From the NCBI RefSeq assembly GCF_002210345.1, contig NZ_MWQI01000001.1, positions 558,001 to 622,000 of the forward strand: 64,000 bases of DNA, written 5' to 3'. Every line of letters begins with the position of its first letter. Positions within the stretch are counted from its first letter, which is position 1. The stretch comes from Fibrobacter sp. UWB4 (GTDB lineage Bacteria; Fibrobacterota; Fibrobacteria; Fibrobacterales; Fibrobacteraceae). The position numbers and the translations under genes are program-made. The notes beneath the pieces were generated by a model. It saw only the letters and a program-made list of their open reading frames with translations, had not been told where the DNA came from and ran no database searches. Of this stretch, positions 1-6,879 are shown piece after piece.

Positions 1-130
1 TTTGCAATCTGAAAAGTTCAGCTTTCTTTTTAGGCGAAATGCGTGCTATTTGAATTATTTGTATAGTAAAAAGTATAACGGGTTCACAAAGCAAGATGGA
101 CTGCGTAAAGATAAAATATTGTTGCTGTGT

Positions 131-167
131 TTGGCTAGGAATTGTAAAAAATTCTACATTATAGTAC
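131..167 (+). promoter_or_regulatory. Candidate promoter abutting the start codon
   Basis: A -35-like TTGGCT (131-136) is separated by 18 nt from a -10-like TACATT (155-160). Only 7 nt lie between the -10 box and the ATG at 168, and no Shine-Dalgarno is visible, so a transcript would begin at or next to the start codon. Positions 1-130 hold AT-rich sequence in which I see no gene. Confidence 0.45.
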
Positions 168-548
168 ATGAGTGAAATGGATATCGAATGCCCGCATTGC
201 GGAACGAAATTTAAGGTCCAGATAGACGGTGACTTCTCGAATATGATGGTGTTTCCGTGTGCTAGGTGCCAGACCCCCTTGATGTGCTATCATGGGGAAG
301 TATCTGAGTTAGACCGCGAAGAGTTCTCGAAATTGCGTGAAAAACTTTCGAAGGTTTTGAACGTCGTGATGCGTCAGGATGGCACGGTGGGCGAGGTCGC
401 CAATGCGCTCAAAAAGCTTGTCGATGTCTCGAATGCACGTGCCGACGAACGTGAGCAAAATCACACTGCGATTACGGACGATGAACTTGACGCATTGCAA
501 AAAGACCTTGCGGACCTCGACGTGGACGCTTTCTTGAGTAAACTGTAA
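168..548 (+). CDS. Zinc-ribbon-like small protein, function unknown
   Basis: A 126-residue acidic protein. Its N-terminus carries two CxxC knuckles (Cys8/Cys11 and Cys31/Cys34) about 20 residues apart, the usual layout of a small zinc ribbon. The rest (about residues 45-126) is charged, probably helical and rich in Asp/Glu/Leu, without a motif I recognise. The stop codon overlaps the start of the following LysE-type gene by one base (TAATG), so the two are probably translated together, but nothing in the sequence ties the small protein to transport. The zinc-ribbon assignment is from the cysteine spacing only; the role is unknown. Confidence 0.8.
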   Translation: MSEMDIECPHCGTKFKVQIDGDFSNMMVFPCARCQTPLMCYHGEVSELDREEFSKLREKLSKVLNVVMRQDGTVGEVANALKKLVDVSNARADEREQNHTAITDDELDALQKDLADLDVDAFLSKL

Positions 549-1237
549 TGCTTGAATTTTTCATCGCAGCACTAGTCATCGGGATTGCTCCTGGACCAGA
601 TAACCTTTTTGTACTTGCCCAGAGCGCTACTTATGGGGCGCGTCTCGGTTTTTGCATTATCCTTGGACTTTGCACGGGAATTGCCATACACACTTGCCTG
701 CTTGTGGCGGGCGTTTCGGCATTGATTGCGGCTAGCCCGACGGCGTTTTTTGTCATCCAGTGCCTGGGTGCTGCTTACTTGCTTTATCTCGCGTATAAAA
801 GTTTCGGTGTGAAGGCCGGCGTTGTGGTTAGTTCGAAATTCGGAATTCGGAATTCCGAATCTTGTCATCCTGAGCGGAACGCAGTGGAGTCGAAGGATCC
901 AGTAAAGTCTAGTGATGCAATCTGCGGTGTTCCTTCGGCGCGTAGCCTTTACATGCGTGGCATTATCATGAATCTCACGAATCCGAAGGTGATTCTCTTT
1001 GTGCTTTCGCTGATCCCGCCGGCGGTGCGCTTGGACCGTCCGATCCATCCGAGCTTGCAGATGGCCATTTTTGGCGGTGAATTTATCTTGGCGACGATGA
1101 TCGTTTTCGGGAGCATTGCGCTTTTAGCAGGAACAGTGAAGAAGTTCCTGTTGACATCGCCGAAGGCGAACCGCAATCTGAACTGGTTCAGCGGTGCGGT
1201 GTTCGTCTTCTTGGCTGTCGCGCTTTTCGCACTTTAA
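548..1237 (+). CDS. LysE/RhtB-family exporter with an in-frame repeat insertion
   Basis: A 229-residue polytopic inner-membrane protein of the LysE/RhtB family, which exports amino acids or related small molecules. The N-terminal family signature GIAPGPDNLFV and the second-half motif MNLTNPKVILF are both present, with about six hydrophobic segments. Between them, roughly residues 96-121 are hydrophilic and do not look like the family: they are encoded by a 16-bp perfect palindrome (845-860) and by one arm (864-910) of the dispersed repeat found between genes elsewhere in this window. The reading frame stays open through the insertion and the extra residues fall in a predicted loop, so the protein may still work. 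The substrate cannot be told from sequence. Confidence 0.88.
   Translation: MLEFFIAALVIGIAPGPDNLFVLAQSATYGARLGFCIILGLCTGIAIHTCLLVAGVSALIAASPTAFFVIQCLGAAYLLYLAYKSFGVKAGVVVSSKFGIRNSESCHPERNAVESKDPVKSSDAICGVPSARSLYMRGIIMNLTNPKVILFVLSLIPPAVRLDRPIHPSLQMAIFGGEFILATMIVFGSIALLAGTVKKFLLTSPKANRNLNWFSGAVFVFLAVALFAL
845..910 (+). repeat. Dispersed type-A repeat arm plus palindrome inside lysE
   Basis: A perfect 16-bp palindrome (ATTCGGAATTCCGAAT, 845-860) is followed by a 40-nt type-A repeat arm starting GTCATCCTGAGCGGAACG at 864 and ending at the GGATCCAGT near 903. The arm differs at one position in 40 from the intergenic copy on the other strand at 4359-4401. It lies wholly inside the LysE-family reading frame. 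Confidence 0.85.
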
Positions 1238-1253
1238 AAAAGCGCGAATCTCG

Positions 1254-2204
1254 CTAAAGCTGTTCCTGAATGAGCTTCAATAGCTTTGTAATCGTCTCTT
1301 CGGGCGAATCCTTGGAATTTCCTCCTGCGGCGCGGACGTGGCCGCCTCCACCAAAAGCTCCTGCAACTTTATTGACATCGACAACGTAATTGCTGCGCAG
1401 GCTGATCTTGTATTCACCGTTAACCGGGTAGAGGAATATGGCAACTTCGGTGCCGGTGACTTCGCGCAAGGTGTCGATGACGCTGCTGAGTTCAACGGAC
1501 GTTACGGAATAGTGGTCCATGTCCTCGGGAGTGAGGTAGCTGTAGACAACTTTTCCATCGAGGGCAAGCTTGCTGTTCATCATCACATATCCGGTGACGA
1601 GCGTCTGGGTGTACGTTCTCGTGTAGTACGTTTCGTTGATGATGCGCGTGAAGTCGATTCCTTTTTCGAGCAAGTCTCCGATGACCATCATTGTCTTATG
1701 GCCGGTGCTGCTAAACTTGAAAGCGCCTGTGTCGTGTACGATGCCGAGGTATAAACATTCTGCGGTAGCTTTGCTGATTTTGTTCGGGTCCATTAAAAAG
1801 TACAGGACTTCGCTTGCGGAACTTGCCTTTGCATCAACAAAGTTTACGGTGCAAAGCTGCTTGGCGTTACTGATGTGGTGGTCTATATTGCATGATTTGC
1901 GTGATGTCCTAAGGCAGCTACTTCCATTGGCGCCGATTCGCTCGATTGTAGGAACGTCCATAATGAATGTCAAGTCAAAATCCCCGAATTCTTCGTTATA
2001 GTATTCGTACGTCTCATTCGCGTTTGCGAGAATCTTGTAGTTTTCGGGGAAGCGTTCCAAGAAAATACGGACTTTGATTGTCGGGTAGTTGTCGCTGATA
2101 TAGTTGTAAAGACCGAGCGTAGACCCCACGCAGTCTCCATCGGGGCGGACGTGTCCAAAAATGGCAACGCTTTTTGCTTCGTTCAGTAAATCATCAATTT
2201 GCAT
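1254..2204 (-). CDS. nrnA: DHH/DHHA1 phosphoesterase, NrnA-type (oligoribonuclease / pAp phosphatase)
   Basis: A 316-residue cytoplasmic phosphoesterase. Family members degrade 2-5 nt RNA fragments and dephosphorylate pAp. The DHH domain shows PDGDCVGS (21-28; metal ligands), a central Asp in FIMDVP and the eponymous DHH at 108-110. The C-terminal DHHA1 domain ends with GGGGHVRAAGG (285-295), the substrate-binding loop. Length matches NrnA. A purine-rich AAGGAA precedes the ATG at 2204. It stands alone, convergent with the LysE gene. Specificity between nanoRNA, pAp and cyclic dinucleotide breakdown products cannot be read from the sequence. Confidence 0.9.
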   Translation of the reverse strand: MQIDDLLNEAKSVAIFGHVRPDGDCVGSTLGLYNYISDNYPTIKVRIFLERFPENYKILANANETYEYYNEEFGDFDLTFIMDVPTIERIGANGSSCLRTSRKSCNIDHHISNAKQLCTVNFVDAKASSASEVLYFLMDPNKISKATAECLYLGIVHDTGAFKFSSTGHKTMMVIGDLLEKGIDFTRIINETYYTRTYTQTLVTGYVMMNSKLALDGKVVYSYLTPEDMDHYSVTSVELSSVIDTLREVTGTEVAIFLYPVNGEYKISLRSNYVVDVNKVAGAFGGGGHVRAAGGNSKDSPEETITKLLKLIQEQL

Positions 2205-2243
2205 AAGGCTTTCCTTCTTTTTTGAAAAATGTAAATAAATATT

Positions 2244-2279
2244 TTGGATTGGCTAGACGGACTTTCTATATTTGCCGCG
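2244..2279 (+). promoter_or_regulatory. Promoter with -10 box 7 nt before the ATG
   Basis: TTGGAT (2244-2249), a 17-nt spacer and TATATT (2267-2272), then 7 nt to the ATG at 2280. Spacing and sequences fit a housekeeping sigma factor promoter. There is no room for a Shine-Dalgarno in the transcript, so the mRNA is probably leaderless. Confidence 0.6.
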
Positions 2280-3125
2280 ATGAAACTTTTATTTACTGAT
2301 CTAGATGGTACGCTTCTTGACGACGAGAAGAATATTAGCCAAGCGGACATGGCTTCGATCCGCGCGATGATAGACGCGGGACACAAGTTCGTGATGACGA
2401 CGGGACGTCCGCTCACAAGCGTAAAGCACATTGCCGAAAAGTACGGCTTCTTGAAGCCGGGGTATTTTCTGGTGAGCTTCAACGGCGGTCTCATTTACGA
2501 TTGCGGAACGGGACAGCCGATTTTGACGCGTCGCATTGCTGTGGATCAGGTGAAGTTCATCATGGATGAGGCTCACAAGCGCGGGATGCATGCGCACACG
2601 TATGCCGGCGATTTGGTGGTCTCGGAATACGAAACGGAACAGCTCAAGACGTATTGCCGCTTGATGAAAATGGATTATGTTGTTGTAGACGATATCCGCA
2701 ATTATTATGGTGGGGTAAATTGCAATGACGGCCCGATTAATGTGGTGGTCAAGCCGCCGATCAAGGTGAACGTGATTACGCCGTTTGAACATTCGAGTCT
2801 CGTGGATTTCCGCGCCGAGATGCGGACTGTCACGGCGGGCAAGCTGTTCGACGTGTTCAGCAAGCCCGAAATGCTCGAGTTCTCGCACATGCTTTCGAAC
2901 AAGGGCGCTGCCGTGCGTTACATGGCGGACTTCTATCACGAGCCGATTGAAAATACGATTGCCGTGGGCGATGAAGAAAACGATTGCCCGATGATCGATG
3001 CGGCTGGCGTTGGGGTGGCGATGGCGAATGCGTCACCGGCGGCAAAGGCTGTTGCCAATTACGTGACCGAGCGCGACAACAATCACTCCGGGATTACTGA
3101 AGTTATCGAGAAATTTGTGCTTTAG
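2280..3125 (+). CDS. Cof-type HAD-superfamily phosphatase
   Basis: A 281-residue cytoplasmic HAD hydrolase of the Cof (IIB cap) group, which dephosphorylates small phosphorylated metabolites. Motif I is DLDGT (Asp7 nucleophile, Asp9 acid/base), motif II the TTGRP region near residue 40, and motif IV GDEENDCPM near the C-terminus; a large cap domain lies between. An in-frame ATG 12 codons upstream (2244) exists, but it falls inside the -35 box and the HAD fold begins directly at MKLLFTDLDG, so 2280 is chosen. The substrate is unknown; Cof relatives act on sugar phosphates, nucleotides or HMP-PP. Confidence 0.9.
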   Translation: MKLLFTDLDGTLLDDEKNISQADMASIRAMIDAGHKFVMTTGRPLTSVKHIAEKYGFLKPGYFLVSFNGGLIYDCGTGQPILTRRIAVDQVKFIMDEAHKRGMHAHTYAGDLVVSEYETEQLKTYCRLMKMDYVVVDDIRNYYGGVNCNDGPINVVVKPPIKVNVITPFEHSSLVDFRAEMRTVTAGKLFDVFSKPEMLEFSHMLSNKGAAVRYMADFYHEPIENTIAVGDEENDCPMIDAAGVGVAMANASPAAKAVANYVTERDNNHSGITEVIEKFVL

Positions 3126-3130
3126 GGCTG

Positions 3131-3200
3131 TGGGCAATGGGGTCGGGGCTAAAGCCCCTCTGAGCACGCTTCGCTATGAGCAATCGCCCATACCTCATAC
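3131..3200. repeat. Short-hairpin repeat region (type C)
   Basis: Between the convergent HAD and aminotransferase genes. It contains a GGGGC-TAAA-GCCCC hairpin, a GCACGCTTCGC stretch and the CATACCTCATACC motif that recurs at 11306-11386 and 16260-16275. No open frame of interest. Confidence 0.6.
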
Positions 3201-4310
3201 CTACATTACTTTCTTAAGTCTCGCGATAATCTCATCCACATCTGTAAAGGCGCACATGGGGAGGCTTACGACTTTTTGACAGGCTACCGTGGCGTTGCTG
3301 GCGCAATCTTGTGATGCACTGAGGCTCTCGCACACTTGAGCGAGTTCCTTGAAGCATGGCTGCGTGTGCAACGGCATGGGGTAGTGGATGCAGTACGGCA
3401 CCCCGGCGCTTTCTAGTTGCTTTAAAAAAGTTGCGCGGTCTTCTGCCAATACGGTGTATTGCGCGTACGTGCTCGTGTTGCCTTCTGCAATTTTTTGCGG
3501 CACGATTCCCGGAATGGCTCTGAAAAACTCATTGTACTTGCGGGCGTTCTCGTTGCGCTTCTTCAGCTCGTCTTTGAAATGGCGGAACTTCACGCGCAGT
3601 ATGGCGGCCTGGATGGCGTCTAGCCTGCTGTTCATGCCGCAGATTTCATGAATGTATCGCGTCTGGCTTCCGTGGTTTGAAATGAGGCGGATCCTTTGCG
3701 CAAGTTCGTCGTTTGCGGTGAAGAGCGCGCCACCGTCGCCGTAGCAGCCGAGCGGCTTTGCCGGGTAAAAGCTCGTGATGGAAATGTCGCCGAACGTGCA
3801 GGCGGGTATGCTGTTTTGCATAGCCCCGAACGCTTGGGCTGAGTCTTCAATGAGCCAGAGACCGTTTGCCAGTGCGCATTTTCGAATTTCTGCGTACGGG
3901 GCGCACTGCCCAAAGAGGTTGACCGCGATAATCCCGCGCGTCTTTTCGCCAATCAGCGATTCGATACTTTCTGCGCTGACCTGGAGCGTTTCTGCGTCGA
4001 TGTCTGCAAATTTCGGGATGCCTCCGAGGCGCATCACGCATTCGGCGGGGGCAATAAAGGTGAAGTCCGGGACGATGACTTCGTCTCCCGGTTTTAGCCC
4101 GAGGGCGAGGAGGGCTATGGTCAAGGCGTCCGTTCCGCTACCGCAGGTGATGGCATGCTTTACGCCTGTGAATTCCGCAAGGCTCGATTCCAGCGCCTGG
4201 ACGACCGGTCCTCCGATGAAGCAGCCACTGTCAAGAACCTCGTTTTCGGCTTGTTGAAATTCTTTCAGGTAGGCTTCGCGCTGTGCACGTACATTGATAA
4301 ACGGAATCAT
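3201..4310 (-). CDS. DegT/DnrJ/EryC1/StrS-family aminotransferase
   Basis: A 369-residue PLP-dependent sugar aminotransferase. These enzymes install an amino group on nucleotide-linked keto-sugars for surface polysaccharide or glycan synthesis. Visible features are the GSGTDAL phosphate-binding loop (58-64), the PLP-contacting EDSAQAFGA segment (155-163) and the SFYPAKPLGCYGDGGA motif with the Schiff-base lysine at about residue 185. An ORF start 13 codons upstream exists, but the family begins at MIPFINV. TAAATT sits 7 nt upstream of this ATG (4318-4323, minus strand) with no Shine-Dalgarno. No glycan-pathway neighbours are present, so the sugar is unknown. Confidence 0.9.
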   Translation of the reverse strand: MIPFINVRAQREAYLKEFQQAENEVLDSGCFIGGPVVQALESSLAEFTGVKHAITCGSGTDALTIALLALGLKPGDEVIVPDFTFIAPAECVMRLGGIPKFADIDAETLQVSAESIESLIGEKTRGIIAVNLFGQCAPYAEIRKCALANGLWLIEDSAQAFGAMQNSIPACTFGDISITSFYPAKPLGCYGDGGALFTANDELAQRIRLISNHGSQTRYIHEICGMNSRLDAIQAAILRVKFRHFKDELKKRNENARKYNEFFRAIPGIVPQKIAEGNTSTYAQYTVLAEDRATFLKQLESAGVPYCIHYPMPLHTQPCFKELAQVCESLSASQDCASNATVACQKVVSLPMCAFTDVDEIIARLKKVM

Positions 4311-4358
4311 AAACCGTAATTTAGAAAATAGTGGTTGGTTATTGGTCAATAGGAATTT

Positions 4359-4401
4359 GTCACTGGATCCTTCGACTCCACTACGTTCCGCTCAGGATGA
4401 C
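4359..4401 (-). repeat. Dispersed type-A repeat arm
   Basis: Read on the minus strand this begins GTCATCCTGAGCGGAACG and ends GGATCCAGTGAC. It is 39/40 identical to the arm embedded in the LysE-family gene (864-903). It is followed at 4409-4437 by the CTTCCTACTGTCTACTTCC motif repeated near 26827 and 44143. Confidence 0.8.
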
Positions 4402-4448
4402 ATCATCCTTCCGACTTCCTACTGTCTACTTCCTGCTAAAACATCCCC

Positions 4449-4476
4449 TTGACAACTTCTAAACTTTTACTATCTT
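4449..4476 (+). promoter_or_regulatory. Promoter of rpsT
   Basis: A consensus TTGACA (4449-4454), a 16-nt spacer and TATCTT (4471-4476). It leaves a leader of about 37 nt before the GTG start of rpsT, which holds the Shine-Dalgarno GGAGAA at 4509-4514. Confidence 0.65.
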
Positions 4477-4520
4477 TGTGCTAACATTTTTTAAGTAGGT
4501 TTTCACCCGGAGAATTTAAG

Positions 4521-4781
4521 GTGCCTCAACACAAGTCTTGCAAAAAGCGTTTGCTCCAGGCCGAAAAGGCCAACGCAATGAACCGTTCCACTCGTAGCGC
4601 TATCCGTGCTAGCCTCAAGGTTATCCGCACTGCTGCTACGAAAGCCGCTGCCCTCGAAGAAATGCCGAAGCTCTTCAGCATGCTCGACAAGGCTGCCGTT
4701 TCTCACCGCGCTGGTTTCTGCGCCAACCGTGCTGCCAACTACAAGGCCAAGGTTGCTAAGGTCATCAACGGCCTCGCTTAA
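4521..4781 (+). CDS. rpsT: 30S ribosomal protein bS20
   Basis: An 86-residue, lysine/arginine/alanine-rich helical protein with the S20 N-terminal pattern (QHKSCKKRLLQAEKANAMN) and normal length. bS20 binds the 5' and 3' minor domains of 16S rRNA during 30S assembly. Translation starts at GTG 4521, preceded by GGAGAA; GTG fits the length and the family start. It is monocistronic, with a strong promoter upstream and a hairpin terminator downstream. Confidence 0.95.
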   Translation: MPQHKSCKKRLLQAEKANAMNRSTRSAIRASLKVIRTAATKAAALEEMPKLFSMLDKAAVSHRAGFCANRAANYKAKVAKVINGLA

Positions 4782-4812
4782 TTAAAGCTTTTCTACAGGT
4801 TTTAAGCAAAAT

Positions 4813-4850
4813 GAACCGATATGCTCATGGCGTATCGGGTTGTTTTGTTG
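4813..4850 (+). terminator. Rho-independent terminator of rpsT
   Basis: An AACCGATATG / CGTATCGGGTT hairpin (4813-4841) is followed by a T-rich tail TGTTTTGTTG, about 30 nt after the rpsT stop. Confidence 0.65.
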
Positions 4851-5008
4851 TATAGAACTTTGGGGGTGGGGTTGCTTGGTTAAATACGAGGGGAGTCGAT
4901 ATTAGACGAAATATTGTGATTTTAGTTAAAAAACGCCAAAAATAAAAAATAATTTTTTTGTTACGAAACTTTTTTACTAGATTAAGTATTGGGTTTCAAG
5001 GATTTAGA

Positions 5009-5944
5009 ATGTCGTCTATTAATTTTGCTACAAGAGAGATTAGTTGTAAGGTCGTTTACTATGGTCCTGGTTTGAGTGGAAAAACCACAAATCTTCAGGT
5101 TATCCATCAGAAAATGCCTCAAGATAAGCGTACCGACATGGTTTCGCTCGCTACGGAAGGCGATCGAACGCTGTTTTTTGACTTTTTACCTTTGAATTTG
5201 GGCGACATCAAGGGGTTTAAGACTCGTTTCCAGCTTTATACGGTTCCTGGCCAGGTTTATTATAACAGTACACGTAAGCTTGTGCTTCGTGGTGTCGATG
5301 GGATTGTCTTTGTAGCGGATTCCCAGCGTTCTCGCCAGGCCGAAAACTTGGAAAGCCTTCAGAACTTGCGCCAGAATTTGCAGGACTACGGCATGAACTT
5401 GGACGACATTCCGTTCGTGCTGCAGTACAACAAGCGCGACATGGATAATGTGTTTACTCTGGATGAAATGAACGAAATGCTCAATCCAGATAAGAAAATT
5501 CCATTCTTCCCGGCGACGGCCCATAATGGCAAGGGTGTTGTGACGACTCTTAAGACTATTGCCATGCTGGTGATTGAAAAGTTTAATGTGAAGCAGGGCT
5601 TTTTGCGCAAGGCCGCTGTCGGTGCAACTACGGCAGCTCCTACAAGTGAAACTCCGGCTGAAAAAGTCGATGCCGCTAAGCCACAGAATGAAACCCCGGC
5701 GCCTCAGCCGGCTTCTCCGTTCCGTATGCCGTCGTTTGCCGCAAAACCTCAGACAAATGCGGGTAATTCCGGCGGTGCTGGTTCTGGTTTGTTCCAGAAG
5801 GGAGCAATGTCGTCGCCATTTGCCCGTCCGCGCGTCTCGACCGCCGTGCCAAGAATGCCTACGTTTGGCCGGTCTGTCGATAAACCGACTCAAACGGATG
5901 ACGATGAAATTGTCTTGCGTCCGTACAAGCCGAAGGACAAGTAG
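5009..5944 (+). CDS. mglA: MglA-family small GTPase with a long C-terminal extension
   Basis: A 311-residue Ras-like GTPase of the MglA family, which in other bacteria sets cell polarity and controls gliding or twitching motility. The P-loop is GPGLSGKT (19-26, Lys25 and Thr26), the switch II region is YTVPGQV, and NKRD is the base-recognition motif. The GTPase ends near residue 195; MglA is normally about 195 residues. A further 115 or so Pro/Ala/Ser-rich residues follow, probably disordered, ending in RPYKPKDK. The start at 5009 has AAGGA upstream and gives the family N-terminus; a longer frame from 4958 adds 17 unrelated residues. It heads a same-strand run with its likely roadblock partner and envelope genes. 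Confidence 0.9.
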   Translation: MSSINFATREISCKVVYYGPGLSGKTTNLQVIHQKMPQDKRTDMVSLATEGDRTLFFDFLPLNLGDIKGFKTRFQLYTVPGQVYYNSTRKLVLRGVDGIVFVADSQRSRQAENLESLQNLRQNLQDYGMNLDDIPFVLQYNKRDMDNVFTLDEMNEMLNPDKKIPFFPATAHNGKGVVTTLKTIAMLVIEKFNVKQGFLRKAAVGATTAAPTSETPAEKVDAAKPQNETPAPQPASPFRMPSFAAKPQTNAGNSGGAGSGLFQKGAMSSPFARPRVSTAVPRMPTFGRSVDKPTQTDDDEIVLRPYKPKDK

Positions 5945-5970
5945 TTTTTTATAAACGATAGTGGTGTAAT

Positions 5971-6396
5971 ATGAGCGATTATACAATTTATTCAGATGAT
6001 GCAAACAAGGTGCGTCGCTTGATGACTGCGTATCAGGCCAGTGTCAAGTGCGAATATGTTGTTCTTTGCCATCGAGACGGAAACATCATTGCCGAAGTCG
6101 GCTCTCTTGGCTCGGATCTAGATGCAACGCCTCTTGCTGTGTTGAGTATTGCCGCATTTGACTCGTCACGTCAGATCGGTGTAATGCTTGGCGGAGAAAA
6201 GTTCCAGTCCGTTTCTTTTACAGGCGAGAACCGTTCCGTTTATATTTCTCCTGTAGCTCAGTCGCTCCTGCTCGTGCAGGTGTTTAATGGTGGCCGACTT
6301 CCGAATCGCATAGATGACTTTAATCGCTTGCTGGTTGAAAAGTTGGAAGACGCCGTTCCTGCGTTTACACAGAATACGAGCAGTCTCGTTCGCTAG
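5971..6396 (+). CDS. Roadblock/LC7-domain protein (MglB-like partner of MglA)
   Basis: A 141-residue protein that is essentially one roadblock/LC7 fold. Such proteins dimerise and act as GTPase-activating partners of MglA. The pattern of a helix, then VLCHRDGNIIAEVG, a small-residue helix around LSIAAFDSS, and the strand SLLLVQVFNGG is typical. It begins 26 nt after the MglA-type gene, so an MglA/MglB pair is the natural reading. The exact partner relationship is inferred from position. Confidence 0.85.
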   Translation: MSDYTIYSDDANKVRRLMTAYQASVKCEYVVLCHRDGNIIAEVGSLGSDLDATPLAVLSIAAFDSSRQIGVMLGGEKFQSVSFTGENRSVYISPVAQSLLLVQVFNGGRLPNRIDDFNRLLVEKLEDAVPAFTQNTSSLVR

Positions 6397-6405
6397 GAGG
6401 TGCTT

Positions 6406-6873
6406 GTGGCAGGTAGGTTTCCGCCACTGCGAAATTTGCGTAAGACGACTCTTTTGGCAATGGTCGTCTTTCTTGGTTTCTTTGTACACCGCATTGTCAT
6501 GTTTTTTATTGATGACGATGTCAGCTTTACGGACAGTTCCGACATAGAACTTTCTCCTGCCAATAGTGTGGTCTGCCGTCATATTGTAAATGGGGAACCC
6601 TTTGGTTCTGACAGCGTCTTTGAAGAAAATACAAGGCTTTACGTTTTTTCGTCCATTACAAATTCTGCACGTTATCAGGAAGACACGCTTTTTCACATTT
6701 GGTTCCTGGGGATTGATACGATTTTTGTAGAGCCATGCAATCTTGCTGGAGATGTTTGCAGTTCTATGCTTGCTTCGGACTTGGTTGAGCTTGGCGAATG
6801 GAGCGTTGATTTGGTGGCTGGCCGCAAGTTGCTTGCCAGCAGGCAGTTCCGCGTGGTGGCTCCGTCCCGGTAA
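6406..6873 (+). CDS. DUF2914-type membrane-anchored protein
   Basis: About 155 residues: a short basic N-terminus, one membrane segment (TTLLAMVVFLGFFVHRIVMFF) and an extracytoplasmic beta-sandwich-like domain that fits DUF2914, with the late pattern GEWSVDLVAGRKLLASRQFRV. GTG at 6406 is chosen because AGGAGG (6395-6400) lies 5 nt upstream; GTG 6400 overlaps that Shine-Dalgarno. It lies 9 nt after the roadblock gene and 6 nt before the large outer-membrane protein, which argues for one transcript. Biochemical role unknown. Confidence 0.75.
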   Translation: MAGRFPPLRNLRKTTLLAMVVFLGFFVHRIVMFFIDDDVSFTDSSDIELSPANSVVCRHIVNGEPFGSDSVFEENTRLYVFSSITNSARYQEDTLFHIWFLGIDTIFVEPCNLAGDVCSSMLASDLVELGEWSVDLVAGRKLLASRQFRVVAPSR

Positions 6874-6879
6874 TTTTGT

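Noticed and set aside
4503-4706. A minus-strand frame opposite rpsT
   Set aside because: Antisense shadow of a certain ribosomal protein gene.
5009-5944. A ribosome-associated or Era-type GTPase instead of MglA
   Set aside because: The P-loop GPGLSGKT, the YTVPGQV switch II and the adjacent roadblock protein are specific to the MglA group.
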